From: Holothuria scabra | Taxonomy: Eukaryota; Echinodermata; Holothuroidea; Aspidochirotida; Holothuriidae | DNA: 64,000 nucleotides | Assembly (NCBI GenBank): GCA_037179385.1 | Contig: CM074189.1 | Coordinates: 22,615,148-22,679,147 of the forward strand | Direction: 5' to 3' | Shown: positions 12,336-23,662 of the stretch, in pieces | Layout of the letters: each line of letters starts with the position of its first letter | Position numbering within the stretch: the stretch's first letter is position 1 | Notes under the pieces: model-generated | Databases searched by the model: none | The model's input: only the letters and a program-made list of their open reading frames with translations | Told to the model about the DNA's origin: nothing | Translations under genes and position numbers: made by a program

Positions 12336-13036
12336 TTTGCTGTCGTAAGACTAAGACTAGCCCCTTCGCTTCGACCAATCTCTCAAGTTCAATGCAGGTT
12401 TCCTAGGCCAGTTCGTCTTTTAGAAACTCCCAAGATCACGTCTCGAATAACAACGTATAGCCTCTCAACGTTGAACTACAGTAGTGATAGCCTATAAGAG
12501 CATCGCAGTCAATTACTGATGATTAAAACACAAAACAATTAAGCCGGAAATTTAATACAAATTAGCCACCTTGGCATTCTTATTAGAACTTATTCACATA
12601 TTTCATAACTAATTAATAAGTGACATAAAAAAGTAGAAAAAAGAAAAAACAATCACACAATATTTCTTTTTTCAAAGTGGGAAGGAAAAGAATAATCGAG
12701 ACGATTCAAAATTCCCAAGATATTGGGAAAATTCCCAAGGTTCTCTCTGTTGTCACTGAGCAAGGTACTCTTGTAATAGGAAAACAATCCCTGCTTCATA
12801 CAAATTAACACAAATACTACGCCAATTAACGCTCACACAAACAAGCATATGTAGGAGTACGCTATCCCACGCAATCGTATGAACTGTTATCATACGGTGT
12901 CTATGGGCTACATCCGGGATTTCGGGTGGGATAACAATTTTTTTGAAGGCTGTCCAAATGTCGCCCCCGTTTCGCGCCACGATACTGTGTCTTTAAATGC
13001 TTTTGGCTTTAGTGAGGCAGAGAGTTGCCAACCGGT

Positions 13037-13074
13037 TACCATGTACGATACGTATTACCATGTACGATACGTAT
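13037..13074. repeat. 19-bp tandem duplication
   Basis: Two perfect adjacent copies of TACCATGTACGATACGTAT. The unit contains the self-complementary core ATACGTAT. Confidence 0.9.
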
Positions 13075-14015
13075 ACAACACTAACTTTGGGTCAATCAAA
13101 TATGCCAAATGCATTTTATTGTGAATACAAAAAATAATGAGGTTAAAATGAAAAGATGCTTAAGTGTGGACAATGAAAGCGCTAACCGATTATATTTAAG
13201 TTTAAATTTTAAGATTCCTAACAATTTTTATTTCTCTATCTAATTCAGAAATGTACATAGGCGATTTTTCATCATTTTATCTATAGGATACGTTTTGCAG
13301 TTTCTAACATCTTGTTAGAAACTTCTGGGTCTGCAGTCTGCAAAATAGTAGATCTGATTACTACTATATTACCATAAAGATGATAGCTATCAATACGTTT
13401 AGTGCAAATATTTGAGCTGAATGAAAGGCTGACCGAAAGTAGCAACTTTCTTTCTTCCGTTGCCCCTTTAAATTGATAAAAGTTTTATTTTGGTGCAGAT
13501 TCTTTACTCAGGCACAACAACATACTGTGTAGAAAATATTGACTGTCTCAAAGACAAGAAAAGGGTACATAGGGAAAGGGGATAATCTTCCGAAATCAGG
13601 TTCTGTGGTTTTTTTTACCTTAGTATATCTTTTAGGTTAAAACAAAGTACTTCTTAATTTCCGTAATTGCTGAATGATCTTTGTTTACAATCAAGTGCAA
13701 AAGACGCAGAATATCTCAGTTCACTGATTAAATAACATTTCAATGACTTCGACGCTCCTCTCGATAAGTCTGTGAACAATTTAATGTGGTATACAACTGT
13801 GGAATGAAGAGCTCAAGGAAATAATGGGAGGAACTAGGAATAATTTAGGTAGGAAATCTTTGCCCTCGCGTGTATTTGTCTTTATAAATTGGTATGTCTG
13901 TGCATATATGACACCTTACCTGTAATCAGAATATCTCAAAACAAGTAACCTTAATGAACGTCATACTTGACATATCAATACCCCTTAATAAGTAGGTTTT
14001 AAATAGAAGCGGGAG

Positions 14016-15737
14016 CAGCGGCGTAGCCAGGGTGGATTTTTTTTTGGGGGGGGGGGGGGGTGAGGGGTAGGTAACAAGTGGGGGGGGGCTGGTACCTTCG
14101 ATGGTCAGGCGCGGCAAGACTATCTAAGCAGAGCGCCACCATCATTTGGCGCGGAGCGTACAAGAAACGTTTGGTTTCGGTTTTAAAAACCCTCTGAATG
14201 GCTGGAAACGGTACTTCCCGCGTGTTTTAAGCTGGATGTACCCAGCCTTGAAATACGAATTTCATGTCTGCCACTTCTCAAATAGTGTGAATAAAGAATC
14301 AATCTATGAAAAATGATAATACATACACTTTCTAGAAACCCAAAATCCGGACACTTCTGATCTGTGCCATGGCCTGGGGAATGAGACCAAAAGGAACTAG
14401 TATCTCCCTTTCTCTTGGGAAAAATTGTGAACTTCAGGAGAACGTAGATCGCAAATGCGGCAATATTTGAATAGATTTCAGCTTCAATAGGAAAAACAAA
14501 ATTAGTTGTGTCCCCCCCCCCCCCCGAGAAACTTTCTTTGCGTTAGATTTGCTAGATGCAAGATGGTCCTATGTTTGGCAAAACTTTGAACTGATTATAG
14601 GCCTACGTTTAAGGATTTTCCTATTTGGGGAGCATGAAAATTTTCAAAATACTCATTTTTAGTCTTTGTATAGATTTTACATGTGACATACATACTACCA
14701 AAGAAACGTTTACCGATTTTTAGTGGTGTTTAGATGCAAATGGTGCAGTATTTGTTCAGCCATCGGTACATTATGTAGTCAACATTAAAATACTACGAGT
14801 AAATCTCTCAAAATATTTAAACCGCAAAGCAGAAGTAAAGATCATGCGGGAAACACAGGAAATGCGGACCTTGTGGACATTTTAAAAATCCGCCCGGACG
14901 CCAGTGCCAGCTAGTAAAAAGAGGACTTGTCGAAAAAATCGTTCAACGGTGGCACTGTATCCATTGTTAGGGATGGATGGGAAGAATTTTTAGAAGGCAG
15001 TACCAGTAGGGATGTACTGAAATTCTCCAATGGCTCAGCTCCTTGATTGACAGCTAATTCAAACAATGCATAGTACCAAAGCTTTTATTACACAGCATGA
15101 ACTGTACTGAGAGTGTTTCGTTTATAAACATTGAGCTTTTCTATACTCGACTCGAAGCAATCAAATGAGATTGCCTCTGGATGAGGATGAATTTCAGACA
15201 ATTGTGGGAGGAAGGTTAGGGGAATTGGTACTGTTTGGGGTGAGAGAACAGGGCCTTCAAGGCATATTTTGTGCATGATAAAGTATATGAATGGTCGTGT
15301 TAGAATGGTCTCCAGTGTATGATTGCCTTGTTTTCAGTAAATCAACCAGCCATCCGAAAGGCAGAAAGGGTCTAAACGTAACAAAATCAAATTTGAGTTT
15401 GCCGTCGAAACGTTAGTTTCATCTCCGAAGTGTAATGCAATAAACGACAGGGCAGATTATATACGGTATCTAATCTAGTGAAAGTAATCATTTTGAGGTT
15501 TCTATTTGATTTGATACGTGCACACAAAATGTGTTTTGCACACATTCATGCATGTTTTCTTAATTGTTACACATTTTATTTATTTACTTCCATTGAAGGA
15601 AATACTTCGAAGTTTATTTCCGTTCAAACATTTTATTTTTTCTCAATTACTTTATCAGGAGGCAAAAAAAGTCTGGGGGCCTGAAGAAAATCTGGGGGGA
15701 TAGGTCCCCCCAGGCCGCTCCCGTGGCTACGCCACTG
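14016..15737. mobile_element. Non-autonomous hAT-like element, 1.7 kb
   Basis: The left end reads CAGCGGCGTAGCCAGGGTGG and the right end, on the minus strand, CAGTGGCGTAGCCACGGG. The ends form imperfect inverted repeats of about 15 bp. The 8-bp flanks AGCGGGAG (14008-14015) and GGCAGGAG (15738-15745) match at six positions, compatible with an aged hAT target duplication. Just inside the left end lie long G runs. No transposase frame is visible. The open frame at 15478-15684 inside it is probably meaningless. Confidence 0.6.
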
Positions 15738-15745
15738 GGCAGGAG

Positions 15746-18002
15746 ACCTTTTGGGATCATATTTGAGGTAAAACCGTTACAGTCCTTGTAAACATGATAA
15801 CCCAAGAATGGTCAGGGATGTCAGAGATCTCATTTTTGGTAAATAGATGAACTACATTCTTTGAGTGAAATTTTGAACATCATTTGGGGCCGGCAAAATT
15901 ATTTTAATGTAATGTTGTAAAATGTATACCATTCCGACAAGTTCCTTGGTAAAATGCTGTCTCTTGCCATCGGCAATGAAACACAAAGCATGTTTGTTTT
16001 CTGGTTATTCGGCGGTTTTCGGGCAAGCTTCCTTTTTTTTTTTTTTAATTACTTCCCGACTTTGTCGCGAGTGTTCTTATTTTTGTTGAATTTTCATAAA
16101 ACATAACCGTAACTTTGTTGTTTCTACGCTTTTAGGGAATATGCTTTTAAATTTCGGGCACGCCTATGAATTTTCTGTGTAATTAAAACCATTTTAAATT
16201 TTTAAAAACTCAAAAAAAAAAAAAATGTCCGATGTTTTCATGTTTTCCTGGTTTCTGCCTGACTTTAAAATTATGCTGTGTGTGTGTGTGTGGGGGGGGG
16301 GGACTCTCTCCCTGTTCCCACATCGTAAGTCTTTGGAATGGTGGCAATTGCTGGAACAGTGGGCCGATATTTCCTTATTAAGCTGTCGTGAAACATTTTC
16401 CTCTAAACGGTTTGGATGCGCTGTCAACCAACAAGGTAAATCTGTCCCCTTGGTCATCTAATTAGGCTTTTGATTTTTCTTGAAAGATTCTATTAAAAAG
16501 GATATTAAGCCAAAACATTTTTTTGCATTCTTCAATCAAGGTGCTCCCCCTTACTTACCATCCAGCACGCACAGGGCAACGAAAAATCAACCTGATTGGG
16601 TCGATGAATAATGTAAATACATTTCTAACGTTATTTCAGAGAGCTATTATGTGGAAGCTGCCCGGTTATTCAGAATAAATAACATTAATGCCAAAGTCTG
16701 GAAGGGCGAAAGTTTTAGACACAAATGGAAAGGATACATTAAATAGTTTTCTATGATGATAAAGTTACGTAATTAAGTAGGAAGTTCGATTCTCAAGCAA
16801 GAGGGTACAGAAATATTAATTGGAAAAATCTGCTTTAATTCTTTTTGGGAGGGGTGTGACCTCTTAAGGTATAGACACCAAATCCTCGGTGGCTATGATA
16901 CTGTTTTGCGTCCCTTGCGATAAAGGGACACTACCATGACTGCAGCAATTAGCGACCCCATATGACCAAATCCTGGCTGTAGAAATTCAACATCTCGGCC
17001 CCTTTCATGCAACGTTTGAATTATGCCTCTGGATATAACACTAAACGTAAAACTCTAAAGTTACAGCTTTAAACGTTAGGCTTACAAATGTAGGCTTTAA
17101 ACTTTCAACTCTAAAGTTTAGTCTACGAAAACCTCGAAAAGGGCTTGTAAACATGATATTCCAAAATATCAGTGACCGACGCCTTTTGACATAGGAAATT
17201 CAATGACTGACATCTTTCATGTTGGGTATATTGATTTGTCATTTTGAGAGGTAGAACGATACATTTTTGGATGCAGTCAAGGGCCATTTGAAGAAACTCG
17301 TTAGTGGCTTCGGTGTTCAATTTTATCCCTCTAGAGAGTTTGATGTTTGCTTTTAATACATGAACTCATTTTGTCATCTAAAAGGACTTTCCCTCGTCCC
17401 TGCCTGCCCGCCCCGCCCCCAAACGTTATACCCCTCCAGTACATTAGTTTCCTTCAGTACCTTGGCTACAGGCTTGAATGGCTTAAGTTAACACTTTATC
17501 TCAAGATGGAAATAATGGGCTTTTTGCATGTTTGGTTTAAAAAATTGCAATTTTGAGGAAGCCTATTGTTTTGGTCCAGGTTAAAGGTCATTTATTTTCC
17601 CCGGGAGTACAATTTTGACGGACTTGTTAAACACAATGAGAGGAAGAAATTTGCCTTGATGAGAGATCAGCTAGTTCACAAAAGGTCAAATTTAAGATCA
17701 TCAGAGGTCAAATTTAAGATCATCAGAGGTCATACGAGAGCACAAGAGGTTAAAATTTTTTTGAACAAAATACCTTCAAGTAGGAAAGGAATTTCATATT
17801 TGGTATGCGGGTTCAGTATGGTTAAGAAAATAATTTTCTAAGGAAATTCTTCAAGTCAGCAGAAGACAAAAGCAAAAGGAAAATTCCCTTTTCTGCAAAA
17901 AATCTTTAAGACTTTTCAGTTTCTTGTAGTAATGTCGTGAACCCCTTGTGATAAATGTCACTTAAAATTTCATTGCATTTATTTTCTTTCCATCCTTTAT
18001 AG
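15746..18002. other. Non-coding stretch upstream of SRCR exon
   Basis: No exon recognised. It holds a (TG)n-G run near 16277-16302, a 22-bp perfect tandem duplication (AGGTCAAATTTAAGATCATC with AG, two copies, 17683-17726), and the polypyrimidine tract and AG acceptor that precede the exon at 18003. Any signal-peptide exon of the SRCR gene should lie here or further upstream, but I could not identify it. Confidence 0.5.
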
Positions 18003-18341
18003 ATTCGCCATCACAAGTTGGATCTCTTCGCTTGGTTGGTGGTGCTGATAATAATGGAGGTCGCCTAGAAATCTTTTTAGATGGTGTGTGGGGAACAGTT
18101 TGCCATGACTTATTGGATATCATCGATGCATATGTAGCGTGCCGTCAGTTGGGATTCCCAGGGGCCATTGGAACTCTCAGGTATGCGGCATTTGGTCAAG
18201 GATCTGGTCCAATTCACCTGGATGATGTAGAATGCACTGGAGAAGAGACTGATTTACTGAGCTGTAATCACAGCAGATATATAAACTGTTATCACTACAA
18301 AGATGCAGGAATAGTTTGTAGCACTGGAGAAGATGTTCCAG
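18003..18341 (+). CDS. SRCR-domain exon 1 of a scavenger-receptor-like gene
   Basis: One complete SRCR domain lies in a single exon. The acceptor is TTTATAG/ATTCGCC and the donor is CCAG/GTGAGG. The first whole codon follows two bases and the exon ends one base into a codon, so both boundaries are phase 1, as is typical for single-exon (group B-like) SRCR domains that shuffle and duplicate. Motifs in order: SLRLVGG, GRLEIFLDGVWGTVCHD, ACRQLGFPGA, IHLDDVECTGEE, LLSC, and DAGIVC. Six cysteines are visible. The usual DDGWD after the first cysteine is replaced by HDLLDIID, which may affect a metal-binding site described for some SRCR domains. The fold is extracellular and disulphide-bonded and binds ligands such as microbial surfaces. 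The exon pairs with a second SRCR exon at 21544. Other exons are not identified. Confidence 0.85.
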
Positions 18342-21300
18342 GTGAGGCTCAAAGAAGACTTGTGTATGCCATATGTTCCCCTTGTGATTGGTTACTTGCC
18401 GAAAGCTAAGAACGAACTTTTGTGATGTTCAGTGATATTGTGTGTCTGTTTGTGTGCGTGTGTGTACTGTGCTGTGGCAAAATGCTTGTATACACAATAT
18501 CCTAAGATATGAATTTTTGGAATTTTTCATATTTAGTTTTTTTTTTTTTTTTTTTTTTATGTAAATGTTTCCGCAACTCTCTGTTCGCAGCCAGTCCCGT
18601 ACCAAGTGCCACGGTGAGGAGAAATCGAGTGCACTCTACAGTAGTATTGGAACATCACGGAACGATTGAAAGCTGGCTTGGTGGAGAGGGGGAGGGTTAG
18701 AGGGAGAGGGTCATATCCCTAAGGATGAGAAAGGGTGGGAAACTGGGAAAAGCTGGGTGTAATAAGTGTGGTCTTTTCATGTATTTAAGGTATTGACGAA
18801 ACAGTTTACCAGAACAATTGACAAAAAGTGTTCTTAAAAATGTGAAACTGTCGTTAGATATTGGACGTTTCGATAAGCATTACTTGCGCATGTTATACAA
18901 AGTCAAAAACATTGGTGACACCAAAAAGGGACATTTTCCTTCGTCGAGAAAAGCTTCCTTAGATCAATTCTGGTGAATAAACCGGTTGTCCAAGTGCCAA
19001 AATTTTTGCCAGCTTCAGACGTCCCCTCATTTAATGTTATTTTCATTATCAATATCTTTTGAAAAAACGACTCTGCAGGGAGGGGCACAACAACAAAACT
19101 GAAAAGCTTTGTACGATTCAACAGGTAGAAGACCCACCTCGGCACCTGAAGATGGGAAAGTGCTTTGTGGAATCAGTATGACCCATGAATACTCATATGT
19201 CGTTAAACTTGAATTACAAATGTTATACTTTATTTCATTTGGACAAGCCTATAAGTAATATATATGGTAAATAAAGACACTAAAGAGGCATTTTGCTCGT
19301 TCGTATCACACTGCAACTTTGTTAGTTTGTGCTAATTTTTGTTGAGATCTCTAATCACGTGACAGGATCACCTTTGTCAATTCTAGCTACAAACCTGCTC
19401 CCAAATGATTCTCAATGCCCCTTTCTTCCCATGTACTGATTAACGCCCCCATGACTTCCGAACAAACGGTTCTGGTAGGGGCTAGGAACCACTTTGAGAA
19501 ACGCTATCTTAGGCCCACTTTTATAAAAAAAAAATATCATGAGAATTTCATGAAAGTTTCAATCCTGTGTTAGTCAAATGTTTGGGCATCAGGAGCTAAT
19601 GTTGGAGAAAATTTGGATTTTGATGATGTGGAGAATTAAATGAATTTGGGTTTTACTAAAACTGCCTTTCAAAATTTAACTAAAAAGTTAGGTAACAAAA
19701 ATCCACTAAAATGTCAGTGAGTCAGAAGCTCGTTTGTGTAACAAACCGTTTAGATTAAATCTATCCGACAAAATTGGAAAATTTTCCTGTCATTCTTATT
19801 TTTTGGCCTTTGTCGAGTTAATTGGAACATCTGGAGCATAAATTCAAGAGTCCGCCCCTCCTTTGAACAAACTCAAGCAGATCGAGGTGTCATGTTTCAT
19901 AGAGCGGCAAAGGTCTTTAAATGAAATTGGAAAATATAAGTTCTTCCTTTTCCAAAGTTCAAAGGCCAGGGCTTTTGTTGAACTTTAAAAAAAAATGTTG
20001 CATTTTTGCAATGTAAAGAGTGAAGCGTGAATGTTTTGTGATTAACGAAAATACACCTTTCTTGAAAGCAAACCCCCAAACGATCGTCGAGGCCTCGCAT
20101 GCCTCCATTCACCCATGCATGTCAATACCATTGAGGTATGGGGTAGCCAGTCAGGTATTGGCACACGGGGCATTTCTGTTTGGGGGTAGAAGATTTTATG
20201 TCCGAGAAATGTAAACAAGCGGGAAAACTAGAAAAGGAATTTCTTAGGCTTGTACGTAGAATCAAACCTTTGACTGCAAATATAATAAACTCCTGTGGTG
20301 TCTCTTATGCGGACGTTAAACAAACTTAGTTAAGCGTTGAACGGCAACGACCCAACAAACGAACTAACCTCATGCAATTTTGATCCCTTTGCAAGTTTTA
20401 ATCGGCCCTTGCTGGCTGACAAGTGGTGAAGTGGTTTTTGGTTATATGCCAACCTAGTCTACATGAGAAGTTGGTTCTACAGAAGGGGGCCATTACATTC
20501 ATGGTCCTAAAGTACCCTCTATAACACAAATTTGATTTGATTCTGAAAGGTAGATCTGTATCAGTTAAAGTTACATAACACACTTAAATGGGAAAAATTA
20601 AATGGGCAAAAGTGGGCACTTCTTCTCTTCTTTTGAGACACATTAAAACTAATTTTCTGTGTGTCATGACGCAGCTGAAGGCTCCATCCTTTGAACCCTA
20701 ACGCGGACCCCTGGAGCCCTGGACCCCGCGCCGTGAAAAGCGCGATTCGCGCTTGTGATGCATCTTACGTGGAACTCCATCTAATAACACCGCCCTGCTT
20801 TTCTAATTTCTTGACGGTAAACTGCTAGAGGAATGCCGTTGAATTGCGGTTAAATGCGGTTGAAGAAAAATCTCAGTGAGTTGAGTCACAATAGTTGGAA
20901 ACAGTGAACACGAATTTGCTTGCTACAGAGAATTTATACAATCTCATCACAAAATTAAATGACATACCAAGTAGTCCACCCACCACATAAGCTCATTTAA
21001 ATAGGGTATTTTTTTCCTGTCAATTGAACGGCTTTTATATTCTATGAAAGTTTTTGTTTTACAGTGTATTAACCAAATTTATTACTTGAAATTCAAGCAC
21101 TTTTTGTGGTCTTTAAATGGTCAATCAGTGATTTGAGCTGGTATGACATACGCAGAAACATGAGCTTGTATATTTTTGGAGAACAAATAGGGCTGACCCA
21201 GTTACAGAACGTGAAAAGTGAAAATTTCGTTGTGCAGAAAGGTGTGAGAATGCTTTACAAACTCTATTGTTAACCAGCGAGCGGAATAGCTTGGTAATAT

Positions 21301-21543
21301 GAATGAGTTTATATGTCAACGCTCCCTTAACATCTGCATGCGTACCTCCTTCTAGATTTTTATTATTATCTAGGTGGTTTCGCTGTTACTATGAATTGAT
21401 CAGCTAAGCAACTGAACAGCCTGAATCTGACTAAAGGAACAAATTTTGAGAAAGTTATGGTTGACAGGCTGACTAAATAAGCTTTGTTCTGTTCTTGCCT
21501 TTGAGTGCATCTTTTCTTAATTATTTACATGTAATGCCTTCAG
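18342..21543 (+). other. Intron between the two SRCR exons
   Basis: The 3.2-kb interval starts with GTGAGG and ends TGCCTTCAG. It includes a run of about 22 T at 18538-18558, followed by an acceptor-like AG at 18590. A possible lone hAT-like end lies near 19506; read on the minus strand it starts TAGCGTTTCTCAAAG. I see no additional SRCR exon inside. That these two exons are spliced together directly is inference from matching phases. Confidence 0.6.
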
Positions 21544-21873
21544 CTGAAATGGAGAATGCAATCCAAGATGTGCGTCTTACGGACGGATCCTCCAACTCAT
21601 CTGGTCGCCTCGAAGTTCTAAGTGATGGAGAATGGAGGGGGATGTGCAACGATGGATGGGACCTAGTTGATGCTAGTGTAGTATGCAGACAACTTGGCTT
21701 CAATATTTCTATTGCTGCCTTAGTCATACACGTTCCATTCGACCAGCTTAAGAATATCTGGGTAAATAATATCAACTGCATTGGAAATGAAACGTCGCTC
21801 GGGAAATGTAAAAGAATCCAGGATGGACAAAACCATTGTCAAAGTTCAGAGGCTGTTGGGTTTGTTTGTGGAG
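21544..21873 (+). CDS. SRCR-domain exon 2 of a scavenger-receptor-like gene
   Basis: A second complete SRCR domain lies in one exon, with acceptor CCTTCAG/CTGAAATG, donor GGAG/GTAAGA and phase 1 at both ends. Motifs in order: VRLTDGSSNSSGRLEVLSD, GMCNDGWDLVDASVVC, RQLGF, IWVNNINCIGNETSLGKC, and VGFVCGG. Six cysteines are visible. Unlike the upstream domain it keeps the NDGWD element. A potential N-glycosylation sequon (NET) and others (NSS, NIS) fit an extracellular protein. The domain is clearly diverged from exon 1, so the pair is not a recent duplication. It should contribute a second ligand-binding module to the same polypeptide. Whether a transmembrane segment follows cannot be told here. 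Confidence 0.85.
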
Positions 21874-23662
21874 GTAAGAAATTATTTTCGGTTCCAGTGG
21901 GGTTATAGACATTTTTAAAACTTGTTTTCTACTTAAAGAATTATCTGGGATGGGTGGACTGGTACTAACTCCTTTTGCCCGAAAGAAATTGCAAAGGCAT
22001 ATTTTTCCAAGAACAATTTATATTTGTTGTCTTGAAACCATATTTTGCGCATATCATATTTTATTGTTATTTTGAATTATTGTAGTAGTTTCTATGCCAA
22101 ATAGGGTGTTATGTTGGAATGATTAGATTTGTTTGGTAACAGTTTGAAAAAGGAATAAAGACTAATATATTTCAGAGACTGTAGTTTCCACACTGATAAG
22201 GTTGTCCCAAAAAGTTTTGCATGACCTCGATGAAGCGAATAGATTTAACCAGTTGCTTGAAGAAAGTCAATGTTTGGCTTAATTTGTGACCATTCATTTG
22301 GTGACAGAGGAGAAAAGTTCAACCACATTACGGGATATTAGCCTTTCAGGAGATCCGTCATGGCTACCACAGTTTTTAGGGAAAAAACTGCGGTCCCCAA
22401 TTATAGTACCCGACCACTGGTTTATTACTCCTATTATAGCTGCTTCAATGAGCAGCAGATTTGATTACGATTCTGGTACAGTGGAAGTCCAACGACTTTG
22501 AGATTCAAACAATTTACAACAAATCTTGAAATAAGTGCTGCAAAACGGGAATCAAATTACTTAAAGTGCACCGAAGGGCTACATCCCCTTTCAGTTTATT
22601 CTGAGATAAAGTGCTATCAAATGTCAACCTTCATGATCATTTTCAAATGCTTAAATGGGCATATAATTAGTACTGAGAACAGTTCCTGACGAGGTTGTTC
22701 TAAGGGTATTTTTTCCGACATGTTTCCTAATACGAGTGATTACCTAACTGTTTAAGCTGCTTCGGGATAAATGTCAAAAGGAGAAAACCAAGACTAACGA
22801 TGTTTGAATTGAGGGAAATCAGTTCTATACTAGGATGCAATAACCATACACAGCCACTTAGCGTCCATATTGATTACAAAAATTGTTAGACTTTCCTCGA
22901 AACTGTCTGCATTTGTAAGTTAAATGGTTACTATAACATGCACAGATAGTCATCAGTTGGATATACGTATACAGCCCTGCCTTATCCGGTGACGTAAATG
23001 CTTATTTTCTCAAATAGGTTCTACATGGCGGCCATGGAGAACACATTTTGAACGATTGCACGTATATATCGTCCTGTTTCGTTTAAAGACCTTTCCATAT
23101 GGGAACGTTGTGATCCTTCGCTCCTTGCACAGAAGATGTTTATTTGATTTAGGTGTGAGAAACTTTGTAATACGTAATTTTTCTTCTAAAAAGGAAATTC
23201 GGAACAAATTTTAAAATATATGCTTGCATGTTCTCATTTCCTTGAGAACCCCGAAATTCAAAACACCATCTTTCTCTTGTTTATGTTCCGATTCACTTTG
23301 CTAAACTAGATTTAAATAGATTAAAGTGTGCTCTCTCAATTGATAGTACACATTGTGTCATTGGTTGGTACCCCTTATAATTATGTAATTTTTGAAACGA
23401 ATGAAATTCTTGATGAAAAGTCGCAGTTCAGACAGACTCTTTATATCCAAATGTTGCGTATTCATGAACGCGTGTATAACGTCATCTTTTGCCTTATGAT
23501 TCACGAACAAACGCCACCGCCATCTGAGTTCTCATTTTCATCAAATTTGTCTCAGTAATCATTACTTGGTAAGTACAAGTTTTCATTTCGTTTATTTCAC
23601 ATCATCATAACAGTATACAAACATAAAATATATATTAATTTATTTGAATTAATTTAAGTATA
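21874..23662. other. Non-coding stretch after SRCR exon 2
   Basis: No conserved motif is recognised. An AG acceptor at 22174-22175 is followed by an open frame in the phase required by the preceding SRCR exon (see 22176-22282). Otherwise nothing stands out. Confidence 0.5.
22176..22282 (+). CDS. Candidate 3'-terminal exon of the SRCR gene
   Basis: After the acceptor-like TATATTTCAG a phase-1 continuation stays open for 35 codons, reads TVVSTLIRLSQKVLHDLDEA and onward, and ends in a TAA at 22280-22282. If real it would give a short amphipathic tail after the second SRCR domain, without a membrane anchor. The polypyrimidine tract is weak. An open stretch of this length would arise by chance fairly often, so this is tentative. 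Confidence 0.22.

Larger units (their letters stand above)
10017..14007. other. Non-coding stretch with small repeats
   Basis: No gene is recognised with confidence. Contents include an 18-base palindrome built on GGTTGTCC near 10443, a zone dense in GAATGC/GCATTC words at 11085-11340, a possible minus-strand first exon (12063-12335), and two tandem copies of a 19-bp unit (13037-13074). Confidence 0.55.

Noticed and set aside
15395..15440. CGAAACGTTAG near 15405, reminiscent of the sequence after Penelope hammerhead motifs
   Set aside because: No CTGANGA core or stem lies upstream at the right distance; the match is too short.
18591..18613. Possible 23-bp mini-exon in the SRCR intron between CTGTTCGCAG and GGTGAGG
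   Set aside because: The length is not compatible with phase 1 on both sides, and there is no conserved peptide. The long T run nearby makes an acceptor-like match easy by chance.
19430..19506. Possible hAT end reading TAGCGTTTCTCAAAG on the minus strand
   Set aside because: No matching second end or target duplication found; noted only as a possible relic.
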